DNA of 64,000 bases from Rothia nasimurium (GCF_928391935.1 NZ_CAKMTD010000002.1:186001-250000); one strand, 5' to 3'. Positions 37,374 to 47,082 are shown, counted from the stretch's first letter. The notes: generated from the letters alone by a model not told the origin. A program made the numbers and translations.

Positions 37374-38798
37374 ATGTTCACAACCGCACAGGAAGTCCTC
37401 GACTTCATCAAGAACGAAGACATCAAGTTCGTTGACATCCGCTTCACCGACCTGCCCGGTGTACAGCAGCACTTCAACCTGCCCGCCAAGGCCATCGACG
37501 AAGACTTCTTCACCGTCGGCCAGATGTTCGACGGCTCCTCAATCCGCGGCTTCCAGGGCATTGCCGAATCAGACATGCAGCTGATCCCCGACGTCACCAC
37601 CTGCTACGTCGACCCCTTCCGCCTTGAAAAGACCCTGGTCGTCACCGGCTCCATCGTCAACCCCCGCACCGGCGAGTCCTACCACCGCGACCCCCGCGGC
37701 GTCGCCGAACGCGCCGAAGAATACCTGAAGTCAACCGGCATCGCCGACACCGCCTTCTTCGCCTCCGAAGCAGAATTCTTCGTCTTCGAAAACGTCCAGC
37801 ACGAAGTCACCCCCCAGTCCGTCTTCTTCAAGATCGACTCCGACGAAGCCCCCTGGAACTCCGGCCGCGCCGAAGAAGGCGGCAACCTGGGCAACAAGAC
37901 CCTCACCAAGGGCGGCTACTTCCCCGTCTCCCCCGTCGACAAGCAGGCCGACCTGCGTGACGCCATGTGCGTAGCCCTTGACGAAGTAGGCCTTGAAGTC
38001 GAACGTTCCCACCACGAAGTAGGCGCCCCCGGCCAGGCTGAAATCAACTACAAGTTCTCCACCCTCACCCAGGCCGCCGACGACCTGCTCAAGTTCAAGT
38101 ACGTCATCAAGAACACCGCCGACCAGTGGGGCAAGACCGTGACCTTCATGCCCAAGCCCGTCTTCGGCGACAACGGCTCCGGTATGCACTGCCACCAGTC
38201 CCTCTGGCAGAACGGCGAACCCCTCTTCTACGACGAGCGCGGCTACGCAGGCCTCTCCGACGTCGCCCGCTGGTACATCGGTGGTCTGATCGAGCACTCC
38301 TCCGCAGTACTCGCCTTCACCAACCCCACCGTCAACTCCTACAAGCGCCTGGTCCCCGGCTACGAAGCCCCCGTCAACATGGTCTACTCCCAGGGCAACC
38401 GCTCCGCCGGTATCCGTATCCCCATCACCGGCACCAACCCCAAGGCCAAGCGCCTCGAGTTCCGCGCCCCGGACCCCTCATCCAACCCCTACCTGGCCTT
38501 CGCAGCCCAGCTCATGGCAGGCCTGGACGGTATCCGCAACCGCATTGAACCGCCTGCCCCCATCGACAAGGACCTCTACGAGCTGCCCGCCGAAGAAGCA
38601 GCAGACATCAAGAAGGCACCCGCCAACCTTGAAGAAGCCCTGTCCGCCCTCGAAGCCGACCACGACTTCCTGCTCGCAGGCGACGTCTTCACCGAAGACC
38701 TCATCTCAGCCTGGATCGACTACAAGCGCACCAACGAGCTGGCCCCCCTCTCCCTGGTGCCCCACCCCCTCGAATACCAGCTCTACTACGGCGTCTAA
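37374..38798 (+). CDS. glnA: Glutamine synthetase type I
   Basis: A 474-residue GS-I beta enzyme that makes glutamine from glutamate, ammonia and ATP. The N-terminal [17 protein letters not shown], the FDGSSIRGF loop, [10 protein letters not shown] and the adenylylation loop [13 protein letters not shown] (Tyr 402) are present. The Tyr shows it can be regulated by GlnE, whose gene lies 1 kb downstream on the other strand. The ATG at 37374 has AAGGAG upstream; the long frame before it is not coding. Codons are almost all C-ending, consistent with high expression. Confidence 0.97.
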   Translation: MFTTAQEVLDFIKNEDIKFVDIRFTDLPGVQQHFNLPAKAIDEDFFTVGQMFDGSSIRGFQGIAESDMQLIPDVTTCYVDPFRLEKTLVVTGSIVNPRTGESYHRDPRGVAERAEEYLKSTGIADTAFFASEAEFFVFENVQHEVTPQSVFFKIDSDEAPWNSGRAEEGGNLGNKTLTKGGYFPVSPVDKQADLRDAMCVALDEVGLEVERSHHEVGAPGQAEINYKFSTLTQAADDLLKFKYVIKNTADQWGKTVTFMPKPVFGDNGSGMHCHQSLWQNGEPLFYDERGYAGLSDVARWYIGGLIEHSSAVLAFTNPTVNSYKRLVPGYEAPVNMVYSQGNRSAGIRIPITGTNPKAKRLEFRAPDPSSNPYLAFAAQLMAGLDGIRNRIEPPAPIDKDLYELPAEEAADIKKAPANLEEALSALEADHDFLLAGDVFTEDLISAWIDYKRTNELAPLSLVPHPLEYQLYYGV

Positions 38799-38827
38799 AG
38801 CCCCAGTAAACTGACATTCACCAGCAC

Positions 38828-38876
38828 AAAGCCGCGCTAGGCGTCCGCACCCCAAGGACGCCGAAGCGCGGCTTTT
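38828..38876 (+). terminator. Intrinsic terminator after glnA
   Basis: An 11-bp outer stem (AAAGCCGCGCT / AGCGCGGCTTT) plus a 7-bp inner stem (GGCGTCC / GGACGCC), separated by a small internal bulge and followed by TTTT. It lies 30 bases after the glnA stop. Confidence 0.9.
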
Positions 38877-38907
38877 GCGCCCCAGCAAGAGCCCACGAAA
38901 GGACCCC

Positions 38908-39660
38908 ATGAACACCCAGGCAACCATCCTCGACGGCCGCTCCACCATCTACCGCAACGAAGTCTTCCAAACCGGCCTCATGAGCCAACTCCTCGACGGA
39001 ATCTACGACGGCGACATGACCATCGGCGAACTCCTCGGCCACGGCAACTTCGGCGTCGGCACCTTCGACGGCCTCGACGGCGAAATGATCGTCCTCGACG
39101 GAACCTGCTACCAAATGCGCTACGACGGCACCGTCACCCCCGCCTCCCTCGACCAGAAAACCCCCTTCGCTGTCATCACCAACTTTGTTCCCGCCATCAA
39201 ACGCGACCTCCCCACCAACCTACTCCGCCAATCAGCCAGCCAGGTGCTCGACAACTTCACCCTGTCGGACAACTACATGTACGCCATCAAAATCGTCGGC
39301 GACTTCGAATGGGTACGCACCCGCACCGTCAAAAAACAGGAAAAACCCTACCCCAAGATGGTTGACGCTGTAGAGGGTGAAGACATCGTCCAATTCGACG
39401 ACGTAGCAGGCACCATCGTCGGCTTCCGCACCCCCATCTACGAACAAGGAATCGGCGTGCCCGGCTGCCACGCCCACTTCATCGACAACGACCGCACCCG
39501 CGGCGGCCACGTCATCGACTTCAAACTCCGCAGCGCCCACGTCGAAATCTGCCCCGGCACCGGCCTCCGCCTCCACCTGCCCCTCAACGAAGCCTTCTCA
39601 AATGCAGACCTGTCTCCTGAAGATCTCGCTGATCAGATCTCTAAGGCTGAGAAGCACTAG
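38908..39660 (+). CDS. budA: Alpha-acetolactate decarboxylase
   Basis: A 250-residue enzyme of the AlsD/BudA family, which converts 2-acetolactate to acetoin. It has the YRNEVFQTGLMSQLLDGIYDG N-terminal block and the zinc-binding GCHAHFIDNDRTRGGH with three His, then a conserved Arg/Glu-bearing C-terminus (HVEICPGTGLRLHLP). The ATG at 38908 has AAAGGA upstream. No acetolactate synthase or butanediol dehydrogenase gene is visible nearby. It breaks the otherwise conserved glnA-glnE neighbourhood and lies between a terminator and a repeat element, so it may be a later insertion, although its codon use matches its neighbours. Confidence 0.94.
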   Translation: MNTQATILDGRSTIYRNEVFQTGLMSQLLDGIYDGDMTIGELLGHGNFGVGTFDGLDGEMIVLDGTCYQMRYDGTVTPASLDQKTPFAVITNFVPAIKRDLPTNLLRQSASQVLDNFTLSDNYMYAIKIVGDFEWVRTRTVKKQEKPYPKMVDAVEGEDIVQFDDVAGTIVGFRTPIYEQGIGVPGCHAHFIDNDRTRGGHVIDFKLRSAHVEICPGTGLRLHLPLNEAFSNADLSPEDLADQISKAEKH

Positions 39661-39668
39661 GAAATCTC

Positions 39669-39780
39669 AGCGGTTTCGGGCTCATGCTCGCTGCCGACCC
39701 TCTCGTCTGGTTCGCTAGCGCTCACGAGCCGATTCACGCCAGCCCCATCCAGCAGCTTCGCTACGAGCCCGAAAACCGCT
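39669..39780. repeat. Intergenic inverted-repeat element, copy A
   Basis: The outer arms AGCGGTTTCGGGCTC (39669-39683) and GAGCCCGAAAACCGCT (39765-39780) are complementary apart from one extra T/A. Inside are a 19-base block (39686-39704) and a 23-base block (39749-39771) shared with the element at 45594-45818; the second block overlaps the 3' arm. It lies between convergent budA and glnE and may form a bidirectional terminator-like cruciform. Confidence 0.8.
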
Positions 39781-39822
39781 ACGGCAAGTTCTCGTGTGGA
39801 TAAGAAAACTCACCGTACTCCC

Positions 39823-42800
39823 CTACCCCGGGTAGAAGTGCTTTTCGTAGACGGCGCGGGCCTGGCGGGTGATTCGCAGGTAGTCGTCCTCAAGGAGGCG
39901 GGCTGAGTTGGGCGGGTAGCCGCACCAGCGGGCGATAGCCTCAAGGTCAGGACGGGTGGTGGTAAGGGTATCGGAGGCCCGGCCGGTTCGTAGCACGTTC
40001 AGGCCCCGGATTTTTGAGGCCAGCTTCCAGGCTGATTCCAGCAGCTCGGCGTCCTCCACTGGGAGCAGGCCCTCCTGGGCGGCGGCCCGCAGGGCTTTCA
40101 GGGTTGAGGTGGTCCTCATACCCTCGACCCGGTGGGCGTGCTGGAGCTGCAGGAGCTGGACGAGCCATTCGACGTCCGTCAGGCCGCCACGGCCCAGTTT
40201 CAGCTGGCGGGTCTTATCAGCGCCGCGGGGCATGCGTTCGTTCTCCACGCGGGCTTTCATGCGGCGGATCTCTGTGACCTGTTCTGGCCCGAAGGTTTCT
40301 GGGTAGCGGTAGGGGGCGATCAGGTCGACGAAGGCCTGGCCAACCTCGTCAGAACCGGCAAAGGGCCGGGCCCGCAGCAGGGCCTGGAACTCCCAGGTAT
40401 CTGCCCAGCGTTCGTAGTATTCCCGGAAGGAATCCAGCGAGCGCACCATGGCCCCTGCCTTGCCTTCGGGGCGCAGGTCGGCGTCAATTTCAAGGACTTT
40501 CTCGGCGCGGATCGGCGGTGTGGTGGGTTGTTTGAGCAAGGCAACCATGCGGTTGATCAGATCGGTCGCTTCTGCTTGGGCGGCTTTTTCGTCGGCCCCG
40601 GGGCGGGGAATGTGGACGTAGATGAGGTCGGAGTCTGAGCCGTAGCCGATTTCGGCTCCACCCTGGCGGCCCATGGCGATGACGGCGAGGTCGGTGAGGG
40701 GTTCTCGTCCGTCGGTGTAGAGTTCGCGGGTGGCGATAGCGAGGGCGGCGCGGATGGCGCCCTGGTCGATATCGGAGAGGCCGTGGGCGACTTCTGCGTT
40801 GGTGTTGAGGCCGAGGGCTTCACCCATGGCGAGGCGGAGGATTTCGCGGCGCCGGGCCATGCGGACGGCGCGGATCGCTTCGGCTGTTTCTGGGTGCCGG
40901 GTCAGGTGGGAGCGGAGTTCCCCGATGATGACTTCGGTTTCCCGGGGTTTGAGGTCTTCTGCCTTGTCGAGCCAGGCGATGGGGTCGGGGACGTCTTCGA
41001 GGAGGTCTGAGATAAAGCGGGAGGAGGCCAGGAGGGTGCAGAGGCGTTCGGCGGCGGCTGGGGAGTCGCGGAGCATGCGGAGGTACCAGGGGGTTCCGCC
41101 TAGGGATTCGCTGACGCGGCGGAAGCCGAGTAGGCCGGCGTCTGGGTCGACGCCTTGGGCGAACCAGCCGAGGAGGACGGGCATGAGGGTGCGTTGGATT
41201 TCTGCTGAGCGGCGGAGGCCCTTGGTGAGGGCTTCGATGTGGCCCATGGCCCGGCGGGGGTCCTTGTAGCCCAGGGCGGCGAGGCGGTCTTGGGCGGCTT
41301 GGGGGGTGAGGGCGACCTCGTCCTTGGACAGGTGGGCTACGGCGGCCAGGAGGGGCCGGAAGAAGAGCCGCTCGTGGAGGGACTTGACGGCCCGTTTGAT
41401 GCTGGCCCACTGCTTGAGCATGTCTTCTTCGGTCAGGTGGGTGTTGGTTACCGGGGAGCTGAGGGCCCGGGCTAGGGCCCGCCGGTCGTTTTCCTTGGCC
41501 GGCATGAGGTGGGTGCGGCGCATGTAGAGCAGCTGGATCCGGTGCTCCATGACGCGTAGGGTGGCGTAGTTTTCGGCGAAGTCTTGGGCGTCGGCCCGGC
41601 CGATATAGCTGGCCTTGGCTAGGGCGGTGATGGAGTCGGTGGTGGTTTGGGTGCGGACGGTTTCATCGGTGCGTCCGTGGACGAGCTGCAGGAGCTGGAC
41701 GGTGAACTCGACGTCGCGTAGGCCCCCTGGGCCGAGTTTGATTTGGCGGTCGACCTCGGCGGCGGGGATGTTGTCGGTGACGCGGCGGCGCATGGCTTGG
41801 ACGGATTCGACGAAGGATTCCCGGGCAGCTGATTCCCAGACGAAGGGGCGCATGGCGCGGGCCCAGCGGACGCCCAAATCTGGGGTGCCTGCGATGGGGC
41901 GGGCCTTGAGGAGGGCCTGGAACTCCCAGTTTTCGGCCCACCGCTTGTAGTAGGTGGTGTAGGAGTCGATGGTGCGTACCAGGGCGCCGTCCTTGCCTTC
42001 GGGGCGGAGGTTGGCGTCTACCTCCCAGAGGGCAGGTTCGGGGGCGGGGGCCATGATGGCCTTGGAGAGGGCGTGGACGAGTTCGGTGCCGATTTGGGTG
42101 AGGTGGTTTTCGGTGAGGGGGGTGAAGTCGTCGGGGAGGTCGGTGAGGGGTTTGTGGGCGACGGCGTAGACGACGTCGACGTCTGAGATGTAGTTGAGTT
42201 CACGGGCCCCGCATTTGCCCATGCCGATGATGGCGAGGTCGACGGCTTCGACGTCGAGGGGGTTGCGGGTGGTTGAGACTTCGGCCCGGGCGATGGCGAG
42301 GGCGCCTTCGAGGGCGGCGGCTGCTAGGTCGGCGAGGTGGCGGCCGATGGTGGGCATGGCCTGGACGGGGACGAAGCTGGTGAGGTCCTTGATGGCGATA
42401 TGGGTGATGGCGCGGCGGTAGGCGACGCGCAGGGCGGTGTAGCCGTCCTTGCCGGTGAGGGTGGCGACGGGGGTGGGGGCGGTGGGGTCTGCGCCGACGG
42501 CGGTAAGTAAGTCAGTGCGGTAGACGGTGTTGAGGGGGGCGATGGGGGTGAGGTAGTCGCCGTCGGTGTCGGGTAGGAGGGATCTGGGGGTGTCCTGGCT
42601 GAGGTCGGGGGTGCGGTCGGGGTCGAGGAGGTCTGTGTGTTCGGGGTGGCGAATCAGGAACTCGCCGAGGGCTTCGGAGCCTCCCAGCAGCCGGTAGAGG
42701 GCTTCAGCCCTAGCCCCCTGGGCGGCCAGTTGAGCGATGTGGGGGGCGCGTTCGATGAGGCGGACGAGGGCGGGCAGGGCGATATCGGGTGAGGGGGCTA

Positions 42801-42996
42801 GTCTGAGCCCCTCGAAGAGGGCTGCCCTGTCAATGCCTTCAAGTTCCCGGGAGTTGAGCCAGCGGGCGCTCTTGGCGGCGTCGTAGAACCCGATGGCTGC
42901 CATTTCGCTGATGAGCCGTAGCTGGGCCTTGCGTTCTTCTTCGGCGCGGCGGGCGGCCTCATCGGGGGTGGGGGTCTGAGTCTGGTGGGCTGTCAC
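39823..42996 (-). CDS. glnE: Bifunctional glutamine synthetase adenylyltransferase/deadenylase
   Basis: A 1057-residue GlnE. The N-terminal adenylyl-removing domain has GMGKCGARELNYISDVDV (about 255) and the C-terminal adenylyl-transferring domain has AMGRQGGAEIGYGSDSDL (about 772); both keep the two metal-binding Asp in SDxD. Each is followed by a helical GlnD/PII-uridylyltransferase-like bundle. It sets glutamine synthetase activity by AMP on Tyr 402 of GlnA. The gene is flanked by the two glutamine synthetase genes, as in M. tuberculosis Rv2220-Rv2222c. Length is normal for the family. Confidence 0.97.
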   Translation of the reverse strand: MTAHQTQTPTPDEAARRAEEERKAQLRLISEMAAIGFYDAAKSARWLNSRELEGIDRAALFEGLRLAPSPDIALPALVRLIERAPHIAQLAAQGARAEALYRLLGGSEALGEFLIRHPEHTDLLDPDRTPDLSQDTPRSLLPDTDGDYLTPIAPLNTVYRTDLLTAVGADPTAPTPVATLTGKDGYTALRVAYRRAITHIAIKDLTSFVPVQAMPTIGRHLADLAAAALEGALAIARAEVSTTRNPLDVEAVDLAIIGMGKCGARELNYISDVDVVYAVAHKPLTDLPDDFTPLTENHLTQIGTELVHALSKAIMAPAPEPALWEVDANLRPEGKDGALVRTIDSYTTYYKRWAENWEFQALLKARPIAGTPDLGVRWARAMRPFVWESAARESFVESVQAMRRRVTDNIPAAEVDRQIKLGPGGLRDVEFTVQLLQLVHGRTDETVRTQTTTDSITALAKASYIGRADAQDFAENYATLRVMEHRIQLLYMRRTHLMPAKENDRRALARALSSPVTNTHLTEEDMLKQWASIKRAVKSLHERLFFRPLLAAVAHLSKDEVALTPQAAQDRLAALGYKDPRRAMGHIEALTKGLRRSAEIQRTLMPVLLGWFAQGVDPDAGLLGFRRVSESLGGTPWYLRMLRDSPAAAERLCTLLASSRFISDLLEDVPDPIAWLDKAEDLKPRETEVIIGELRSHLTRHPETAEAIRAVRMARRREILRLAMGEALGLNTNAEVAHGLSDIDQGAIRAALAIATRELYTDGREPLTDLAVIAMGRQGGAEIGYGSDSDLIYVHIPRPGADEKAAQAEATDLINRMVALLKQPTTPPIRAEKVLEIDADLRPEGKAGAMVRSLDSFREYYERWADTWEFQALLRARPFAGSDEVGQAFVDLIAPYRYPETFGPEQVTEIRRMKARVENERMPRGADKTRQLKLGRGGLTDVEWLVQLLQLQHAHRVEGMRTTSTLKALRAAAQEGLLPVEDAELLESAWKLASKIRGLNVLRTGRASDTLTTTRPDLEAIARWCGYPPNSARLLEDDYLRITRQARAVYEKHFYPG

Positions 42997-43064
42997 CTCA
43001 GCTGGCTCCTCGGGTCAGGTCTGTCGGTTCAGGGGGCTACCGTGGCGGGGACGGTTCAACGAGG

Positions 43065-43100
43065 GCAGGCGTAGAGCTCGCTAGTGAGCTCTACGCCTGC
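43065..43100 (-). terminator. Hairpin terminator after the second glutamine synthetase gene
   Basis: A perfect 15-bp stem (GCAGGCGTAGAGCTC / GAGCTCTACGCCTGC) with a 6-base loop lies 10 bases after the stop on the minus strand. There is no strong U-tract after it, so termination efficiency is uncertain. Confidence 0.75.
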
Positions 43101-43110
43101 TGGGGGTGGG

Positions 43111-44454
43111 TTAAAGGATTCCGAGATTGTTCTTCAGTTCGTAGGGAGTCACTTCTGCACGGTAGGCATTCCAGTCACGGCGCTTGTTGCGCAGGAATTG
43201 CTCGAAGACCTGTTCGCCCAGGGTTTCTGCCATGAACTCTGACTCTTCGGTGCGGTGAATGGCATCGTAGAGAGAGGTGGGTAGAGCGTGGTAGCCCATA
43301 GCGCGGCGTTCTGCGCTCGTCATGGCCGAGATATCTTCGGTGACCGCTGGTGATGAGAGTTCGTATTCGTTTTCGATGCCCTTGAGGCCTGCGGCCAGGA
43401 TGACGGCGTAGGCCAGGTAGGGGTTGGCTGCGGAGTCGATACCGCGGTATTCCATGCGGGCTGACTGCATTTTGTTGGGCTTGTAGAGGGGGACGCGCAC
43501 CAGGGCGGAGCGGTTGTTGTGGCCCCAGGAGACGTAGGAGGGGGCTTCGCCGCCACCCCAGAGGCGCTTGTAGGAGTTGACGAACTGGTTGGTGACCGAG
43601 GTGAACTCGGGGGCATGGCGCAGGACGCCAGCGATAAAGTGCTTGGCGGTGCGGGAGAGCTGGTACTCGGCCCCAGCCTCGAAGAAGGCGTTAGTGTCGC
43701 CCTCGAAGAGGGAGAAGTGGGTGTGCATGCCGGAGCCTGCGTGTTCGGTGAAGGGCTTGGGCATGAAGGTGGCGTAGATGCCCTGGGAGAGGGCAACTTC
43801 CTTGACCACGGTGCGGAAGCTCATGATGTTGTCTGCGGTTTGCAGGGCGTCGGCGTGGCGCAGGTCGATTTCGTTCTGGCCGGGGCCGGTCTCGTGGTGG
43901 GAGAACTCTACCGAGATACCGATTTCTTCGAGGGTGGTGACGGCCTTGCGGCGGAAGTCCTGGACGACACCGCCGGGGGTGTGGTCGAAGTAGCTTTCAG
44001 AATCGACGGGCTCGGGGAAGCCGTTGGGGCCCAGTTCCTTGGATTTGAGGAGGTAAAACTCGATTTCGGGGGAGGTGTAGCAGGTAAAGCCCATGCCTGC
44101 TGCCTTGGACAGCACCTTTTTCAGGACGCCACGGGTGTCTGAGGCGCTGGGTTCCCCGTCGGGGGTCAGGATGTCGCAGAACATGCGGGAGGTGGGCTCG
44201 TCGTCGCCCCGCCAGGGCAGGACCTGGAAGGTGGAGGGGTCGGGCTGCAGGAGCATGTCTGACTCGTAGACACGGGAGAGGCCCTCAATGGAGGAGCCGT
44301 CAAAACCGATCCCCTCGTCAAAGGCCGATTCGACCTCAGCCGGTGCAATCGCCACAGACTTCAGTTGGCCCACCACGTCGGTGAACCAGAGACGGACAAA
44401 ACGCACGTTGCGTTCTTCAATGGTGCGTAATACGAATTCTTGCTGACGGTCCAT
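43111..44454 (-). CDS. glnA2: Glutamine synthetase, GlnA2 type
   Basis: A 447-residue glutamine synthetase-family protein with FTDVVGQLKSVAIAP, GFDGSSIEGLSR and GSGMHTHFSLF motifs, matching GlnA2 (Rv2222c). The loop equivalent to the GlnA adenylylation site reads ENEYELSSPAV instead of LYELP, so regulation by GlnE is doubtful. GlnA2 enzymes in actinobacteria are GS-I alpha-like and poorly active for glutamine; their physiological role is unsettled. The start at 44454 (MDRQQEFVL) is preferred over an 11-codon extension. It is divergent from panB. Confidence 0.93.
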   Translation of the reverse strand: MDRQQEFVLRTIEERNVRFVRLWFTDVVGQLKSVAIAPAEVESAFDEGIGFDGSSIEGLSRVYESDMLLQPDPSTFQVLPWRGDDEPTSRMFCDILTPDGEPSASDTRGVLKKVLSKAAGMGFTCYTSPEIEFYLLKSKELGPNGFPEPVDSESYFDHTPGGVVQDFRRKAVTTLEEIGISVEFSHHETGPGQNEIDLRHADALQTADNIMSFRTVVKEVALSQGIYATFMPKPFTEHAGSGMHTHFSLFEGDTNAFFEAGAEYQLSRTAKHFIAGVLRHAPEFTSVTNQFVNSYKRLWGGGEAPSYVSWGHNNRSALVRVPLYKPNKMQSARMEYRGIDSAANPYLAYAVILAAGLKGIENEYELSSPAVTEDISAMTSAERRAMGYHALPTSLYDAIHRTEESEFMAETLGEQVFEQFLRNKRRDWNAYRAEVTPYELKNNLGIL

Positions 44455-44594
44455 GTACCCATCCGTTCGTTCTCGTCGTCGAAGCACCTACCCCACGGTG
44501 GGCAGGTAGTATCTTCCCTACCCACCACTTTAAGCCCTGAAGACCTGTCAGGCCCGCCAGGCACGCGCCCTAACCCAAAACGGATACGCCGGAC

Positions 44595-44608
44595 GAAACT
44601 TTAGTTTC
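44595..44608. promoter_or_regulatory. Short palindrome between glnA2 and panB
   Basis: GAAACTTTAGTTTC has 6-base arms around TT and lies 17 bases before a TGAGATAATG that resembles an extended -10 for panB. It could be an operator or part of the promoter. This is tentative. Confidence 0.35.
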
Positions 44609-44674
44609 ACCCAGTGAGATAATGGCTAGGGAATCGGCCCCGCCGGGCCCCTCTCACCCAGTAGAGTAGAGAGC

Positions 44675-45562
44675 ATGAGCACGGAAGAAACAGCGCCCTA
44701 CGGCACCGCCGCCCCCGGGAACCCAGCCCCCGCCGCCCCGACCGAATCAGGGAGCGTCCTGGACGTCAAGAAGGTCCGCACCATCCACCTACAGCAGGCT
44801 AAGGAAGCCGGTGAGAAATTCGCCATGCTCACCTGCTACGACGCCCTGACCGCCGCCGTCTTTGACCAGGCCGGTATTGACCTGCTCCTCATTGGTGATT
44901 CGGCGGGCAATAACGTGCTGGGGCATGATTCCACCCTCACTATTACCGTCGATGAGATGATCCCTATGGTCAAGGCGGTGTCTTCTGCTGCCCGCCGGGC
45001 CCTGGTCGTCGCTGACCTGCCCTTTGGCTCCTATGAGCAGTCCCCCACCCAGGCTGTGGCGACGGCTATCCGCTTTATGAAGGAAGGCGGCGCTCACGCT
45101 ATCAAGATGGAGGCTACCGCCTACCACACAGAGCATGTGCGTGCCATGGTGGCTGCCGGTATTCCCGTGATGGCCCATATTGGTTTTACGCCCCAGTCTG
45201 AGCACACCCTCGGGGGTTTTAGGGTGCAAGGACGCGACGGCGGGCAGGTTCTCAAAGACACCGCCCTGGCCCTGGAGGAGGCGGGGGCTTTCTGCCTGCT
45301 GATGGAGATGACCCGCTCGGATGTGGCTGCTGAGATTAACCGGGCTGTGCGGATCCCCGTGATTGGTATTGGCGCCGGTGGGGACGTGACCGGGCAGGTT
45401 TTGGTCTGGCAGGACGCCTTTGGGTTACGGCAGGGCAAGATGGCCCGCTTCGTCAAGCAGTACGCCAACCTTTTTGAGGTTCTGAGCGAGGGCGCAGCCG
45501 CCTACCGGGCAGACGTACGCTCAGGAGCCTACCCGGCAGCTGAACACCGATTCGACAGTTAA
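44675..45562 (+). CDS. panB: 3-methyl-2-oxobutanoate hydroxymethyltransferase
   Basis: A 295-residue PanB, the first step of pantothenate synthesis: 5,10-methylene-tetrahydrofolate donates a hydroxymethyl group to ketoisovalerate. MLTCYDALTAAVFDQAGIDLLLIGDS, VKMEA-like AIKMEATAYH, GIPVMAHIGFTPQS and VIGIGAGGDVTGQVLVWQD are family signatures, including the metal-binding Asp and Glu. An Ala/Pro-rich 28-residue N-terminal extension is extra. The place after glnA2 matches Rv2225. It is followed by the larger copy of the intergenic repeat element. Confidence 0.96.
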   Translation: MSTEETAPYGTAAPGNPAPAAPTESGSVLDVKKVRTIHLQQAKEAGEKFAMLTCYDALTAAVFDQAGIDLLLIGDSAGNNVLGHDSTLTITVDEMIPMVKAVSSAARRALVVADLPFGSYEQSPTQAVATAIRFMKEGGAHAIKMEATAYHTEHVRAMVAAGIPVMAHIGFTPQSEHTLGGFRVQGRDGGQVLKDTALALEEAGAFCLLMEMTRSDVAAEINRAVRIPVIGIGAGGDVTGQVLVWQDAFGLRQGKMARFVKQYANLFEVLSEGAAAYRADVRSGAYPAAEHRFDS

Positions 45563-45593
45563 AAATTCTGCGTTGCCAAGAGCTAGAGGAGTC

Positions 45594-45818
45594 GCTAACC
45601 CGGGGCTCGCGCTCGCTGCCGACCCTCTCACGGGTTCTCTAGCCGGCTCGCAGGCTCGCCAGATTCGCACCAAGATTTATTTTCCTCGCGCGCTTGGAAT
45701 CTCGGTGCTCATCACACGTGATTCACGCCCCGCCTTGCAGCGGATTACGTTCGCTCTTGCGTGCTTCGCACCCGCTCACTTCATCGAGCCAGCAGCTTCG
45801 CTGCGAGCCCGGGTTAGC
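45594..45818. repeat. Intergenic inverted-repeat element, copy B
   Basis: Outer arms GCTAACCCGGGGCTCGC (45594-45610) and GCGAGCCCGGGTTAGC (45803-45818) are complementary except for one extra G. The same 19-base block (45611-45629) and 23-base block (45789-45811) occur as in copy A at 39669-39780; the outer stem sequence differs from copy A but still pairs. About 160 bases lie between the blocks, longer than in copy A. It sits between convergent panB and the SPOR-like gene. Confidence 0.8.
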
Positions 45819-45847
45819 TTTCTCGACGCTAGTGAAAAATTCCTTCC

Positions 45848-46048
45848 TTACCAGGCGTCCTTGCCTTCGTCCCATTCTTCGTTGCGCTTCTTCGCCTTTT
45901 CCATGGCCTGCTCTGCTTCTTCGCGGGTGGCAAAGGGGCCCCAGAGTTCGGTAATTTTTGACTGCTGGCCTTCTTCGACCTGGCCGGTACTCAGGTTGTA
46001 CCAGTACTGGGTGTCGTGGGGGCCAGGGGTGTAGTCATTCAGTGACAC
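45848..46048 (-). CDS. SPOR-like small protein
   Basis: A 66-residue protein: QYWYNLSTGQVEEGQQSKITELWGPFATREEAEQAMEKAKKRN, a compact SPOR-type motif in which the Trp-Gly-Pro-Phe-x-T-x-E-E-A segment matches the end of SPOR repeats. Known small SPOR-like proteins of Micrococcaceae have no established role. The GTG at 46048 (VSLNDY) has GGAG 7 bases upstream and is preferred over a frame ten codons longer. No signal peptide, so it is probably cytoplasmic. Confidence 0.8.
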   Translation of the reverse strand: MSLNDYTPGPHDTQYWYNLSTGQVEEGQQSKITELWGPFATREEAEQAMEKAKKRNEEWDEGKDAW

Positions 46049-46176
46049 AGATAGTCTCCTTAACCTATCCTCAATCATGTTGCACGCACCACTCTACGCC
46101 CCGATAGGCAAAAGATACAGGTTTTGGCACCGGGTGCAGGCCCCCGGCCCACAGGTAAGCCGATAAGCTAGAGAGC

Positions 46177-47082
46177 ATGTCGACAACAACTGTAAGCCAC
46201 AACCTCCCCGCCGAACCGGGCAAAGCCCCCGTAGGCAACCTGACGCCCGGCGTCGTCGCCCCCATGCGCCCGGTACCCGCGCACATCATCCGCCCCGAAT
46301 ACGTCGGAAAACCCGAAGCCAACGAAGGCCAAGGATCCAACTTCTACACCGCCGAAGAAATCGAGCGCGTCCGCGCCGCCGGAAAAATCGCAGCCGGCGC
46401 CATCGTCGAAGCCCAAAAAATCGCCGTCCCCGGCACCACCACCAACGACATCGACGTCTTGGTGCACGAATACATCTGCGACCACGGGGCCTACCCCTCC
46501 ACCGTAGACTACCGCGGCTTCACCAAGAGCGTCTGCACCTCTCTCAACGAAGTCATCTGCCACGGAATCCCCGACACCACCGTGCTCGAAGACGGCGACA
46601 TCCTCAACCTCGACGTCACCGCCTACCTCGACGGCATGCACGGCGACACCAACCGCACCCTGCTCGTCGGCGACGTCGACGAAGAATCCCGCCTGCTGGT
46701 CGAACGCACCGAAGAAGCCCTCAACCGGGCCATGAAAGCCGTGCGCCCCGGCCGCGAAATCAACGTCATCGGCCGCGTCATCGAAAAATACGCCGCCCGC
46801 TTCGGCTACGGCGTCGTGCGCGACTTCACCGGCCACGGGGTCGGCCGCGAATTCCACTCCGGCCTGATTATCCCCCACTACGACGCAGCCCCGGCCTACA
46901 ATACCGTCATCGAAGAAGGCATGATCTTCACCATCGAACCCATGCTCACCCTCGGCACCATCGAATGGGACATGTGGGAAGACGACTGGACCGTCGTCAC
47001 CCGCGACCGCAAGCGCACCGCCCAGTTCGAACACACCATGGTAGTCACCGCTGACGGCGTCGATATTCTGACCCTTCCCTAA
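46177..47082 (+). CDS. map: Type I methionine aminopeptidase (MapB-like)
   Basis: A 301-residue methionine aminopeptidase that removes the initiator Met. All five metal ligands are present: D146, D157, H220, E254 and E285. It has the actinobacterial N-terminal extension of about 45 residues with a proline-rich [16 protein letters not shown] motif, seen in MapB proteins and thought to bind the ribosome. It is followed 48 bases later by ppgK with a small CCCGGC/GCCGGG hairpin between, so cotranscription is possible. Confidence 0.97.
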   Translation: MSTTTVSHNLPAEPGKAPVGNLTPGVVAPMRPVPAHIIRPEYVGKPEANEGQGSNFYTAEEIERVRAAGKIAAGAIVEAQKIAVPGTTTNDIDVLVHEYICDHGAYPSTVDYRGFTKSVCTSLNEVICHGIPDTTVLEDGDILNLDVTAYLDGMHGDTNRTLLVGDVDEESRLLVERTEEALNRAMKAVRPGREINVIGRVIEKYAARFGYGVVRDFTGHGVGREFHSGLIIPHYDAAPAYNTVIEEGMIFTIEPMLTLGTIEWDMWEDDWTVVTRDRKRTAQFEHTMVVTADGVDILTLP

